A stretch of 64,000 nucleotides of DNA from CATOSD01 sp965203135 (GCA_965203135.1 CBDBBO010000001.1:1736001-1800000), one strand, 5' to 3'. Shown: positions 27,184 through 36,082, counted from the stretch's first letter. Program-made: numbers and translations. The notes: generated by a model from the sequence alone, not told the origin.

Positions 27184-27744
27184 CTATTTGGTTTCGTTTT
27201 CTTCTTCGAGCGCCGCTGATACGGCGACGATCACCTGCGCCGGCCTCAACGTCCTGTCGTTAAGCATGTATCCTTCGCGAACGACGGATGTTATGGTGCC
27301 CTCGGGGTGGTCGTCCGTCGGCGCACTCTGGCCAATCGCCTCGTGCACGTTCGGGTCGAACTGCTGCCCTGCGGACTCTACCCTACTCACTCCCTGCATC
27401 CCCAGCCGGCGATCGAAACCCCGCCTCGCGTTTCGCAGGCCCTCCAGCACCGCGGCGTCCGTCACGAAGTCGAGCGCGCGGTCGAAATCGTCCACAAGCT
27501 CCAGCATGTTCACGAGCAGACTGGACGTTATTTCGCGCCTCAGCGTTTCCCGCTCGTCCTCGGCGCGGCGCCTGTAATTCACAAGGTCCGCCTGCGCCCT
27601 CTGTGCCATTTCCCGGAACTGGTCCCGCTCCCGCTCCGCCTCCTCCAACATCTCACGCAGGGAGTCGTCACTATCGGCCGCGGGAGCGGCGCACGCGTCG
27701 CCGCGGGATTCCTCCGGCGCGTCTTGTCCGTTGGTCTCGGTCAT
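27184..27744 (-). CDS. grpE: GrpE nucleotide-exchange factor
   Basis: This 186-residue DnaK co-chaperone drives ADP release. A long coiled-coil helix (EMLEEAERERDQFREMAQRAQ) leads to ADLVNYRRRAEDER and then LLVNMLELVDDFDRAL, the usual GrpE core. The C-terminal beta-wing is FDPNVHEAIGQSAPTDDHPEGTI...VREGYMLNDRTLRPAQVIVA. The acidic, low-complexity N-terminus of ~35 residues is typical. It lies between hspR and dnaK with short gaps. Confidence 0.97.
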   Translation of the reverse strand: MTETNGQDAPEESRGDACAAPAADSDDSLREMLEEAERERDQFREMAQRAQADLVNYRRRAEDERETLRREITSSLLVNMLELVDDFDRALDFVTDAAVLEGLRNARRGFDRRLGMQGVSRVESAGQQFDPNVHEAIGQSAPTDDHPEGTITSVVREGYMLNDRTLRPAQVIVAVSAALEEENETK

Positions 27745-27777
27745 GTACTGTGTCCTCCAGTTCGGAAACGCTGCCCG

Positions 27778-28146
27778 CTACTTCCGCTTGCCGTCCAGCA
27801 GGCTCAGCATCTGGCTCACGCTGGTGTCGAGAAAACTCTTGAGATCGTCTCCGTCCAGCTCCTGGGCCTGCATCCGCATGTTGACCAGCCGGCTGAACAG
27901 CTTCAGCGCCAGCTCCACACCCGCAAGGTTCAGCCCCAACTCGTCCACGAGGTGCTTTATCAGCCGAAGCCGGACGATGTCCTCTTCAGAGTAGAGGCGC
28001 AGCATCCCCTCGGTACGCGACGGAGACACCAGGCCGATGCGCTCGTATTTTCTCAGCGTCTGGGGGTGCATCTGCAGCACGCGCGCCGCGACGCTGATAA
28101 TGTACACGCCCTGCATCTGGTCGTATTGCTGTCTCCTGTCATACAC
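27778..28146 (-). CDS. hspR: MerR-family heat-shock repressor HspR
   Basis: This small MerR-type repressor has the wing-helix signature YIISVAARVLQMHPQTLRKYERIGLVSPSRTEG, with MLRLYSEEDIVRLRLIKHL after it. A C-terminal helical part follows. HspR represses dnaK operons by binding HAIR-like palindromes (CTTGAGT-N7-ACTCAAG in actinobacteria) with DnaK as co-repressor. Here it is first in the operon, 5' of grpE-dnaK. A palindrome of the right geometry lies at the shared promoter (28283-28301). The GGGAGG ribosome site is 11 bases before GTG 28146; a longer frame from GTG 28158 would overlap it. Confidence 0.88.
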   Translation of the reverse strand: MYDRRQQYDQMQGVYIISVAARVLQMHPQTLRKYERIGLVSPSRTEGMLRLYSEEDIVRLRLIKHLVDELGLNLAGVELALKLFSRLVNMRMQAQELDGDDLKSFLDTSVSQMLSLLDGKRK

Positions 28147-28272
28147 CGTTCTCTGCACCTCCCACGAGTTTCCGGGACCGAGCTAACCAATTCGCCCTGG
28201 GCCCGTTATAAATGGCACAACAGCAAATGGTGAGCAAGCCTCGCGGGCTTCTCGGGTCACTCGGTTGGCCGT

Positions 28273-28312
28273 ATTATATCCCTTGACACAAAACGTGTCA
28301 ACTATATATAAT
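28273..28312. promoter_or_regulatory. Divergent hspR/zinc-ribbon promoters with HspR-type operator
   Basis: Leftward: TTGACA (28301-28296), 17-base spacer, TATAAT (28278-28273). Rightward: TTGACA (28283-28288), 18-base spacer, TATAAT (28307-28312). The two -35 boxes are the halves of one perfect palindrome, TTGACAC-N5-GTGTCAA (28283-28301). A repressor bound there would block both promoters, and HspR is the obvious candidate. Confidence 0.85.
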
Positions 28313-28439
28313 TCGTCCATATCAGACAGCCTGATAAGCACAAACAGCTAAAACGTGGCCGCTCCGGCCCGGTCCCTCCCGCAAGAGGCGGACGCGGGCC
28401 AAACCTGAGGGAGCGGAAACTCTAAGAGGAGGAAGCGAA

Positions 28440-28622
28440 ATGTTGTATTTCAAGGCGTGTCCGAGGTGCAAGGGCGACGTCCACCGCGACAGGGACATGT
28501 ACGGGGAGTACCTGAAGTGCCTGCAGTGCGGCCACATGGTAGACCTCGTCAAGATCCACGGGCGGCTGACGATGAACGCGGCGGAAGGGCGCGAGGACAT
28601 GCGGAAGGTGAAGGTGGCGTGA
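28440..28622 (+). CDS. Small zinc-ribbon protein, likely heat-shock co-regulated
   Basis: This 60-residue protein contains one rubredoxin-like zinc knuckle. CPRCKGDVH is followed by YGEYLKCLQCGHMVDL, that is C-x2-C and C-x2-C-G pairs. A short basic and acidic tail follows. The GAGGAGG ribosome site precedes the ATG at 28440, and a strong terminator ends the transcript. Its promoter shares the HspR-like operator with the dnaK operon, so the chaperone regulator probably controls it. The molecular role is unknown. Confidence 0.85.
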   Translation: MLYFKACPRCKGDVHRDRDMYGEYLKCLQCGHMVDLVKIHGRLTMNAAEGREDMRKVKVA

Positions 28623-28652
28623 TAGCGCTAGGTGACCTCCCCTGTCCGCCGG

Positions 28653-28687
28653 ACGGGGCGCCTCTCGAGAGGCGCCCCGTTTCTTTA
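28653..28687 (+). terminator. Intrinsic terminator after the zinc-ribbon gene
   Basis: ACGGGGCGCCTCTC and GAGAGGCGCCCCGT form a perfect 14-base-pair palindromic hairpin (28653-28680), followed by TTCTTT. Confidence 0.9.
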
Positions 28688-28724
28688 TGCGAAACTTTGC
28701 CGGTTGCGACTGGCACGGCCGGAC

Positions 28725-29339
28725 TCAGTACAGGCTGCTCCAGAACCGCTCTTCCTTCCAGGGATCGCCCTCCATGTGGTAGCCGCGCATCTCCCAGAAC
28801 CCGGGCTCGTTTTCGGCCATGAACTCCACCCCGTTCACCCACTTCGCGCTCTTCCACCCGTACCGCTTCGGCACCACCAGGCGCAGAGGCCAGCCGTGCT
28901 GCGGAGTCAGCTCTTCCCCGTCGTGCTTGTACGCGAACAGCACGTCGTCGTCCGCAGCCACCTCCAGCGGCAGGTTGCTCGAGTAGCCGCCGTAGCAGTG
29001 CGTCATCACGAACTTCGCCTCGGGGCTCACCCCCGCGAGCTTCATCACCTCGGTGAAAGCCACGCCCTCCCAGGTGTTCTGCAGCTTGCTCCACTGCGTC
29101 ACGCAGTGAAACTCCGCGTCCAGCACCACCTTGGGCAGATCGTTGAACTGCTGCCAGTCCAGCGTGATCTCCCGTTCCACCAGCCCGAACACCCTGAACT
29201 GCCAGGTGTCGATGTCGATCTGCGGCGTAGAGCCGAAAGTGAGTATCGGAAACTTGTCCGTCACGAACTGCCCCGGAGGTACGTCCACGTCCTCCAGTCT
29301 CTGGCGAATGGTCGTCACCCGCCCCAGCTTTCTCAGCAT
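28725..29339 (-). CDS. Sulfite-oxidase-family molybdopterin oxidoreductase
   Basis: This 204-residue protein is a stand-alone molybdopterin-binding domain of the sulfite oxidase/MsrP (YedY) superfamily. The Mo-ligating cysteine lies in LDAEFHCVTQWSKLQNTWEGV. MTHCYGGYSSNLPLE and HGWPLRLVVPKRYGWKSAKWV are the cofactor-binding blocks, and the C-terminus ends in GYHMEGDPWKEERFW. No Tat signal is present, unlike periplasmic MsrP, so a cytoplasmic or membrane-facing site is more likely. GGAGG with 8-base spacing supports ATG 29339. Substrate is unknown; reduction of S- or N-oxides is the family precedent. Confidence 0.88.
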   Translation of the reverse strand: MLRKLGRVTTIRQRLEDVDVPPGQFVTDKFPILTFGSTPQIDIDTWQFRVFGLVEREITLDWQQFNDLPKVVLDAEFHCVTQWSKLQNTWEGVAFTEVMKLAGVSPEAKFVMTHCYGGYSSNLPLEVAADDDVLFAYKHDGEELTPQHGWPLRLVVPKRYGWKSAKWVNGVEFMAENEPGFWEMRGYHMEGDPWKEERFWSSLY

Positions 29340-29505
29340 ACTTGCATCCTCCGCCCGTGTGGCGTACTTGCGATTCAGGTCTTCACATTGTACAGCACGC
29401 GTCGCCGCTTTTGCATCGCGCGCCTCGCCCCCAAGCTTGACAGCCCCCGCCTCTCGCCTTGAGAATGCCCCCGTCCCACACTAGCCAACCAGGAGCACCC
29501 GTCCC

Positions 29506-30483
29506 ATGCCCGACATGCCCGCCGCCCTGGCCACCGACCTGCAGCGCATCCACTGCGACTACGTGCCCGTGCCCGACCCTGATCCCGGCAAGGTGCTGGT
29601 CAGGACCAGCCTTGCCTCCATCTGCGGAAGCGACCTCCACATCGTCTACATGGGCTGGAACGCCCACGAGTTTCCCCTGCCGCACGGCTACCCCGGCCAC
29701 GAGGGCCTGGGCGAGGTCGTGGACGGCGGAGGCACCGACTTCTCCCCCGGCGACCTCGTGCTCACCGCGCCCAACATCTGGGGCTCCCGCACCTTCGCCG
29801 GCTACCAGCTCATAGACCCGCAATTCCTCCTCAAGCTGCCGCGCGACGTCCCCGAGAAGCACCTGCTTATGGCCCAGCAGCTCGGCACCGTCGTCTTCGG
29901 CTGCCGCCGGCTGCCCTCGCTCATAGGCCAGACGGTCGTCGTGGTCGGCCAGGGCTCCGTCGGCCTGTTCCACGACTTTATGCTCCGCAGGCTCGGCGCG
30001 CACCGCATCATCGGCATCGAGCCGGTGCCCGAGCGGCTGGCCGCCGGCAGGGCGATGGGACTGGACGAGGCGGTCGACGTTTCGGGTCGCCGCGCCACCG
30101 ACGCGGTGATGGACCTCACCAACGGCGAGGGCGCCGACCTGGTGGTCGAGGCGGTCGGCAGCGTCGAGACGCTCAACCAGACGCTACAGCTCGCCAGGCC
30201 GCTGGGCCGCATCGCAGTCTTCGGGCTGCCGCCCACCATGGAGCGCGTCCCGTTCGACTGGGACACCTTCTTCCGCAAGCGGCTGGACATGCACACCGTC
30301 TTCGGCGCACAGGACGAGCCGGGCCTGCCCGCGTTCCAGATCGCCGTCGACTTCATCTCCCGCGGCGACATCGACATGGCCCCGTTCGTCACCCACACCT
30401 TCCCCATCGATCGCGTGCAAGAGGCCTTCGACCTCGCCCACTCCAAGGAGGACGGCGCGCTCAAGGTATCACTGACGTTCTAG
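29506..30483 (+). CDS. Zn-type medium-chain dehydrogenase lacking the structural-zinc loop
   Basis: This 325-residue protein has the medium-chain dehydrogenase fold. The catalytic-zinc ligands are recognisable in SICGSDLHIVYMG (Cys40) and GYPGHEGLGEV (His/Glu). A Rossmann motif VVVVGQGSVGLFHDFMLRR follows. The four-cysteine structural-zinc loop of classical alcohol dehydrogenases is missing; in its place is LTAPNIWGSRTFAGYQ. Substrate is probably an alcohol, polyol or similar, but cannot be named. It is followed by a palindromic repeat and transcribed alone. Confidence 0.85.
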   Translation: MPDMPAALATDLQRIHCDYVPVPDPDPGKVLVRTSLASICGSDLHIVYMGWNAHEFPLPHGYPGHEGLGEVVDGGGTDFSPGDLVLTAPNIWGSRTFAGYQLIDPQFLLKLPRDVPEKHLLMAQQLGTVVFGCRRLPSLIGQTVVVVGQGSVGLFHDFMLRRLGAHRIIGIEPVPERLAAGRAMGLDEAVDVSGRRATDAVMDLTNGEGADLVVEAVGSVETLNQTLQLARPLGRIAVFGLPPTMERVPFDWDTFFRKRLDMHTVFGAQDEPGLPAFQIAVDFISRGDIDMAPFVTHTFPIDRVQEAFDLAHSKEDGALKVSLTF

Positions 30484-30495
30484 GGCGCGGCTTGA

Positions 30496-30576
30496 TCCCT
30501 TCCCCCCGATGGGGGAAGGCTAGGATGGGGGGTGCCGCATATCCCCATCCACTGGCGGGAGAGGGTCAGGGTGAGC
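30496..30576. repeat. Dispersed palindromic repeat, copy 6 (double)
   Basis: CCCTTCCCCC-CGAT-GGGGGAAGG plus tail CTAGGATGGGGGGTG is followed by a second degenerate hairpin CCATCCACTGGCGGGAGAGGG and tail TCAGGGTGAG. Confidence 0.75.
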
Positions 30577-30592
30577 GGCTATCGGGGCGCGA

Positions 30593-30925
30593 TCAGTCGG
30601 CGGATTCGTGAGTGTGCGACTGCTGCCTGAGGATCTGGGAGAGCGTCTCGTTGATGCCTTCGAGGCGGGCGTTGCTGCGCTCGACCTCGCCAAGCCCGCT
30701 ACCCACCGAGTCGATCTTGGCCTCGAGGCTGTTGCTCACCGCCTTTATCTCGGCGCGAAGGCTGTCGCCCTGCGCGTCGATTTTGGCCTCGAGCCTAGTA
30801 TTCTGATCGTCGATTTTGGCCTCGAGTCTGGTGTTCTGAAAGTGCATCTGCCAGGTGAATATCAGCGTCGACAGCAATATACCCACCAGAATCGCCGCCA
30901 GCGCAATCAGTTCTCCTGTGTCCAT
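30593..30925 (-). CDS. Membrane-anchored coiled-coil protein
   Basis: This 110-residue protein has an N-terminal transmembrane helix (LIALAAILVGILLSTLIFTW) and a coiled coil. The coil has near-identical short repeats of the type NTRLEAKIDDQ / NTRLEAKIDAQ / NSLEAKID, an 11-residue hendecad-like periodicity. The C-terminal tail (RQQSHTHESAD) is polar. The start lies about 30 bases from the divergent region before the restriction gene. Such short membrane coiled-coil proteins occur widely with no fixed function. Expression is suggested by the clear design, not by a strong ribosome site. Confidence 0.7.
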   Translation of the reverse strand: MDTGELIALAAILVGILLSTLIFTWQMHFQNTRLEAKIDDQNTRLEAKIDAQGDSLRAEIKAVSNSLEAKIDSVGSGLGEVERSNARLEGINETLSQILRQQSHTHESAD

Positions 30926-31054
30926 GAGTGTGGCCTCCGGAGCCGATGTGGACCCATTCTAGCACAGAGCCGTCAACCGCGAAGGGCAGCCAGGGTACGG
31001 GCGTAACCAGTCAGGCAGAAGGCGTAGTATTGCGACTCCCCCGTCGCACGTCCA

Positions 31055-34000
31055 ATGACGTACAATGAGCGTACCATGCCCACCTACCCCCACATACAGC
31101 GCTACCACGAGCACCTCGCCCGCCTCATCGAGGCCGGCGGCTCCGACCGCGAGTTGAACATCCGGCCAGCCTTCCAGAACTGCCTCGCCGCCTACTGCGA
31201 CGCCCACAAGGAGAAGCTCACCCTCGTCCCCGAGCTGCGCGTCGGCGCCGTCGTGCCCGACGGCACCGTCAAGGACACCCTCCGCATGGCCCGCGGCTAC
31301 TGGGAGGCCAAGGACTCCCGCGACAACCTAGACCGCGAAATCCAGCGCAAGTTCGACTCCGGCTACCCGCGCGACAACATCATCTTCGAGGACTCCCGCA
31401 CCGCCGTGCTCTACCAGAACCGCGAAGAGGCCATGCGCGTAGACATGAACCAGCCCGGCGCGCTCCACCGGCTCATCCGCCGCTTCCTCGACTACGAACT
31501 GCCGGAGATAGAGGAGTTCCGCAGTGCCCAGGCGCAGTTCAAGGCCGACCTGCCCAACGTCATCGCCAACCTGCGCGAGGCCGTGGAGGCCGCCGAGGCC
31601 GACAACCCAGACTTCCAGGCCGCCGCCGCATCCTTCCTCGACCTCTGCCACGCATCCATTGGCCCCGACGTCACCGCCGCCGACGTGCGCGAGATGCTCC
31701 TCCAGCACATCCTCACCAAGGACATCTTCCTGCGCGTGTTCGCCGAGGACCAGTTCCACCGCGAGAACAACGTCGCCCGCCGGCTCGACCACCTGGAGGG
31801 CACCTTCTTCACCGGCGAAGTGCGCCGCCAGGCCAGAGACCGCCTCCTCACCTACTACGGCGCCATCGGCCGCGCCGCCGATGAGATAGCCGACTACGCC
31901 GAAAAGCAGGGTTTCCTCAAGGCCGTCTACGAGGATTTCTACAAGGCCTACAACCCCGCCGCGGCCGACAGGCTTGGCGTCGTCTACACCCCCAACGAGG
32001 TGGTGGACTTCATCATCCGAGGCGCCGACCATCTGCTCCGGAAGCACTTCGGACGCGGTCTCGCTGACGACAACGTGCAGATACTCGACCCCGCCACCGG
32101 CACCGGCACCTTCATCACCAGCCTCATCGACTACCTGCCCGCCAACCGGCTGGAGTACAAGTACCGCAACGAGATTCACGCCAACGAGGTGGCGATTCTG
32201 CCCTACTACATCGCCAACCTCAACATCGAGTACGCCTACAAGGAGAAGACGGGCCACTACCTGGAGTTCCCTAACCTGGTGTTCGTGGACACGCTGGAGA
32301 ACATGGACTGGCAGGGCTCCACCGGCGGTATCGCGGAGCGTCAGGCCGGTTTCAACCTGGGCGGCCTTTCCACCGAGAACTGGATGCGCGTCCAGCTCCA
32401 GAACGAAAAGCCCATCAGCGTCATAATCGGCAACCCGCCCTACAACGCCAACCAGCAGAACGAAAACGACAACAACAAGAACCGCGAATACCCCGATATC
32501 GACCGCCGCATCCGCGAGACCTACATCGCCGAGAGCACCGCCCAGAAGACCAAGCAGTACGATATGTACAAGCGGTTCATCCGCTGGGCTTCCGACCGGT
32601 TGGATGATGACGGGATTATCGGGTTCATTACCAACCGTGCCTATCTCGACTCACGGCAGGATGACGGATTCAGGAAACTGGCGTCCAAGGAATTCACCGA
32701 CATCTACCTCCTCGACCTCGGCTCGGACGTGAGGCGGAATCCCAAGATATCGGGTACGGTTCACAATGTATTTGGCATACAGACCGGCGTCGCCATCGGG
32801 TTCTTTGTGAGAGAAAAGGACAGGCTTGGCGACTGCAAAGTCCACTATGCTCAGCGAGAGGACGCTGAGACTGCTTTCGACAAACTGGCTTACCTACGCC
32901 GCGCCAGCATCGAGGATGTCGCGTTTGAGAGCATCACGCCTGACTCAAGGCACAGTTGGCTAAACCAGTCCAACAGTGACTTTGAAAGGCTAATACCTCT
33001 TGCTAATCGGGAGACAAAACTAGCCAAGAATCTTGATGATGAACTGGCGGTGTTCCGCCTGTACTCGCTGGGTGTAGTGACGAATCGCGACCAGTGGGTC
33101 TATGACTTTGATTGCGACACCCTGGGTCAGAAAGTTAGAGCGCTCATCAATTCGTATGAAGAAACCCGAGCAATCTATGGAGGCACTGAGGTTGACGATG
33201 CCACGTTAGGTACATACATCAAGTGGACTCGGGACCTTAAGCGGCAACTTCGCTTGGATCTGCCCAACGTGTTTGATAGGACGAGTATATGTCAAACGCT
33301 GTATCGGCCTTTCGTTAGTAAGCCGCTGTATTTCAATCAGAGACTAAATGAAATGCAGTACCAGATGCCGTCCATATTTCCCAACGGCAAGCCGGGACAG
33401 AACAAGGTGATTTGCTTCTCTGGGACCTCGTCCTCCAAGCCATTTCAAGTGTTGGCTACCGACGAAGTGTACTCGTTGGACTTGCTCGAAAAAACTCAGT
33501 GCCTCCCCCTCTACCGCTACACCCCCGACGGCGAGCGCGTCTCCAACATCACCGACTGGGCCCTCCGCCACATCAACGACTACTACCGCAAAGGCTGGGG
33601 CAAGCAATTTGAAGAATTCGCCGGCGGCGACAGCATCACCGCGGAGGACATCTTCGCCTACACCTACGCCATCCTCCACGACCCCGACTACCGCCACGAA
33701 TACCGATTCGACCTGCTGCGCGAATTCCCCCGTATTCCCCTCTTCCGGGATTTCGATAACTGGGCTCACTGGGGCCGCGAACTGCTAGATCTGCACATAG
33801 GTTTCGAGTCCGCCGAGCCGTTCCCGCTCGAACGCCGCGAAAGCCGATTGGCCGGCGACAAGTCCCCCAAGACTATCCTGAAGGCGGACAAGGAGCGAGG
33901 ACTCATCATCCTGGACGAGCAGACCACCCTAGCCGGCGTACCGGATCACGCCTGGCGCTACGTGCTCGGCAGCCGCTCCGCCCTCGAGTGGGTGCTCGAC

Positions 34001-34321
34001 CAGTACAAGGAGAAGAGGCCCCGCGACCCCACAATCCGCGAGAAGTTCAACACCTACCGCTTCGCCGACCACAAGGAGCGCGTCATCGACCTGCTCAGGC
34101 GAGTCTGCACCGTCAGCGACAAGACCATGGAGATAGTGGACAGCATGGCCTGCTGGTACGATGACCTACTCGTCGTCACCGGCGGCGACCGCCAGTCGTT
34201 CCATGAGGGCAAGGTGCCGCTGCAAGACCTGTATCCAGATCCTGACGATGAAGATGCCGAGTGGTTGGCTGAGTGGTTGGCCATGGCCGAAGCTTACGCA
34301 CGGGAGCATCCAGAGGATTGA
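31055..34321 (+). CDS. Type ISP/IIG-like restriction-modification protein without helicase
   Basis: This 1088-residue single-chain enzyme combines a nuclease-like N-terminus and an N6-adenine methyltransferase. Residues 69-86 read VPDGT...EAK, the PD-(D/E)xK layout. The SAM motif DPATGTGTF starts at residue 345, and the catalytic motif GNPPYNAN is near 460. The C-terminal part (WAHWGRELLDLHIGFE... onward) resembles the C-terminal specificity domain of type ISP enzymes. The SF2 helicase domain of true ISP proteins (~1,500 residues) is absent. About 31055-32580 and 33500-34321 have C-rich codons, whereas the middle (32600-33480) is visibly AT-richer, suggesting swapped target recognition. The ATG at 31076 is an alternative start. 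The stop overlaps the MazF-like gene. Confidence 0.85.
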   Translation: MTYNERTMPTYPHIQRYHEHLARLIEAGGSDRELNIRPAFQNCLAAYCDAHKEKLTLVPELRVGAVVPDGTVKDTLRMARGYWEAKDSRDNLDREIQRKFDSGYPRDNIIFEDSRTAVLYQNREEAMRVDMNQPGALHRLIRRFLDYELPEIEEFRSAQAQFKADLPNVIANLREAVEAAEADNPDFQAAAASFLDLCHASIGPDVTAADVREMLLQHILTKDIFLRVFAEDQFHRENNVARRLDHLEGTFFTGEVRRQARDRLLTYYGAIGRAADEIADYAEKQGFLKAVYEDFYKAYNPAAADRLGVVYTPNEVVDFIIRGADHLLRKHFGRGLADDNVQILDPATGTGTFITSLIDYLPANRLEYKYRNEIHANEVAILPYYIANLNIEYAYKEKTGHYLEFPNLVFVDTLENMDWQGSTGGIAERQAGFNLGGLSTENWMRVQLQNEKPISVIIGNPPYNANQQNENDNNKNREYPDIDRRIRETYIAESTAQKTKQYDMYKRFIRWASDRLDDDGIIGFITNRAYLDSRQDDGFRKLASKEFTDIYLLDLGSDVRRNPKISGTVHNVFGIQTGVAIGFFVREKDRLGDCKVHYAQREDAETAFDKLAYLRRASIEDVAFESITPDSRHSWLNQSNSDFERLIPLANRETKLAKNLDDELAVFRLYSLGVVTNRDQWVYDFDCDTLGQKVRALINSYEETRAIYGGTEVDDATLGTYIKWTRDLKRQLRLDLPNVFDRTSICQTLYRPFVSKPLYFNQRLNEMQYQMPSIFPNGKPGQNKVICFSGTSSSKPFQVLATDEVYSLDLLEKTQCLPLYRYTPDGERVSNITDWALRHINDYYRKGWGKQFEEFAGGDSITAEDIFAYTYAILHDPDYRHEYRFDLLREFPRIPLFRDFDNWAHWGRELLDLHIGFESAEPFPLERRESRLAGDKSPKTILKADKERGLIILDEQTTLAGVPDHAWRYVLGSRSALEWVLDQYKEKRPRDPTIREKFNTYRFADHKERVIDLLRRVCTVSDKTMEIVDSMACWYDDLLVVTGGDRQSFHEGKVPLQDLYPDPDDEDAEWLAEWLAMAEAYAREHPED

Positions 34322-34650
34322 TAGGCGACATTGTGGTGGCCAGGTACCCATTTACGGACCTGTCAGAAATCAAGCCCCGTCCGGCTGTGATCCTGGCCGA
34401 GGTGGGTACGCTAGATTGCATTGTTTGCGAGGTCACTAGCAGCAGAATTGCCTTTCCGCGTCGAATTGAAATTGCGCCCCGCGACATACGAAACGGAAGG
34501 CTGGAACGTCGGAGTTGGGCACGCCCCGACCGCCTCTTCACCCTGCACGAGTCGGTCTTCCGCCGAACTGGCGCCCGCCTCGCCAACGCCAAGCTCGCCG
34601 AAATCCTAACCGCCACCCGCGCGCTGTTCCAGCCGCCAAGCCGCACATAG
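34318..34650 (+). CDS. MazF/PemK-like protein
   Basis: This 110-residue protein resembles PemK/MazF-type RNase toxins. GDIVVARYPFTDLSEIKPRPAVILAE matches the family's N-terminal G-D-x-V-x-x-x-x-P-F...K-x-R-P-A-v-V strands. The C-terminal VFRRTGARLANAKLAEIL is also typical. The TTG start at 34318 overlaps the TGA stop of the restriction gene (34319-34321); a GTG at 34273 is an alternative. No obvious antitoxin gene is adjacent, which is unusual for MazF. A role coupled to the restriction enzyme is possible but is inference. Confidence 0.7.
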   Translation: MIGDIVVARYPFTDLSEIKPRPAVILAEVGTLDCIVCEVTSSRIAFPRRIEIAPRDIRNGRLERRSWARPDRLFTLHESVFRRTGARLANAKLAEILTATRALFQPPSRT

Positions 34651-34665
34651 ACGGAGCCACTTCCC

Positions 34666-36018
34666 ATGACCGACCTCCACGAACTCACAGTCGCCCAAGC
34701 CTCCGCCCTCATCGCCGACCGCTCGCTATCGCCCGTCGCGCTGATGGAGGCGCTGCTGGCCCGTGCCGACGCGCTCGAACCCGCCCTGCGCGTCTGGGTC
34801 ACGCTCGACCCCGACGCCGCCCTGGAGGACGCCCGCCGCCGCGAGCGAGAGCTCGAGTCCGGCAAGGTCCGCGGCCCGCTCCACGGCATCCCCGTCGCCC
34901 TCAAGGACATCTACAACACCAAGGGCGTGCTCACCACAGCCTGCTCGCCCATCTACGCCGACTACGTGCCCGACCACGACGCCCACTCGGTGGCGCTGCT
35001 GCGACAGGCCGGCGCCGTCATCATGGGCAAGGCCGTGACCACCCAGTTCGCCAGCGGCGACCCCTCGCCCACGCGCAACGCCTGGAACACCGAGCACACC
35101 CCCGGCGGCTCCAGCAGCGGCTCGGCCGCCGGCGTGGCCGCGCGCATCTTCCCCGCCGCGATGGGCTCCCAGACCGGCGGCTCCATCCTGCGCCCCGCGT
35201 CCTACAACGGCGTGGTGGGACTCAAGCCCACCTACGGGCGCGTCAGCAAGCACGGCGTCTTCCCGCTCGCCTGGTCCCTCGACACCCTCGGCCCCATCAC
35301 CCGCAGCGTGGAGGACGCCGCCATCGTCCTGGACGCGCTCGCCGGCTACGATCCAAAGGACCCGACGTCGTCCACGCGGCCCGTCGGCAGCTACCGCCGC
35401 GCCGCCGTCGAGGACGCGCGCCCTCCCCGCGTCGGCTACGTGTCCCAGTTCTTCGACGACAACAGCGACGCCGAGACGCGGGCGCACACCCACGCCGCGC
35501 TGGAGCGCCTGGCCGAGTCCGGCGCCGACGTCGTGGACTTCGCGACCTCCGCCGACTTCGAAGAGCTAAGAACGGCCCACTCCATCATCATGGCCGTCGA
35601 GGCCGCCGGCATCCACGAGGCCGACTTCTCCGTGCGGCCCGACGACTTCGGTCCTCGCATCCGCGCCTCCATCGAGCGGGGCCACCTCACGCCCGCCGTG
35701 GCCTTCGTACGTGCCCAGCGCACGAGAGAAAAATTCCGGCGCGCCATACTGCGCGACATGGCCGACGTCGACGTGCTGCTCACGCCCTCCACGCCTGAGC
35801 CTGCGCCCCGTGACCTCACCACCACCGGCGACATGATCTTCCAGAGCCCCTGGACCACCTGCGGTTTCCCCGCCATCACCCTCCCATCCGGCCTCGCCGC
35901 GAACGGCCTGCCGTTCGGCGTCCAGCTTGCCGCCGCCCCCTTCGCCGAGGAACGCCTCCTCTCCGCCGCGTCCTGGTGCGAGCGCGTCCTCGCCTTCGAC
36001 GCACAGCCACCTGTATGA
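34666..36018 (+). CDS. Amidase-signature enzyme
   Basis: This 450-residue protein is an amidase-signature hydrolase. The Ser-cis-Ser-Lys triad segments are visible: ALKDIYNTKG (catalytic lysine), GGSSSGSAAGVAARI, and GSQTGGSILRPASYNGVVGLKPTYGRVS with the nucleophile serine. The late GFPAITLPSGLAANGLPFGVQL segment is the usual C-terminal block. It may hydrolyse carboxamides; GatA function is less likely, because no gatBC genes lie nearby. It follows the MazF-like gene with a 15-base gap. Confidence 0.9.
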   Translation: MTDLHELTVAQASALIADRSLSPVALMEALLARADALEPALRVWVTLDPDAALEDARRRERELESGKVRGPLHGIPVALKDIYNTKGVLTTACSPIYADYVPDHDAHSVALLRQAGAVIMGKAVTTQFASGDPSPTRNAWNTEHTPGGSSSGSAAGVAARIFPAAMGSQTGGSILRPASYNGVVGLKPTYGRVSKHGVFPLAWSLDTLGPITRSVEDAAIVLDALAGYDPKDPTSSTRPVGSYRRAAVEDARPPRVGYVSQFFDDNSDAETRAHTHAALERLAESGADVVDFATSADFEELRTAHSIIMAVEAAGIHEADFSVRPDDFGPRIRASIERGHLTPAVAFVRAQRTREKFRRAILRDMADVDVLLTPSTPEPAPRDLTTTGDMIFQSPWTTCGFPAITLPSGLAANGLPFGVQLAAAPFAEERLLSAASWCERVLAFDAQPPV

Positions 36019-36082
36019 TGTTGACAGCAGTAGGTCAGTCATTCCAAGATTCACTCCATCGTTGAAGGGGAGAGGAGACGCT

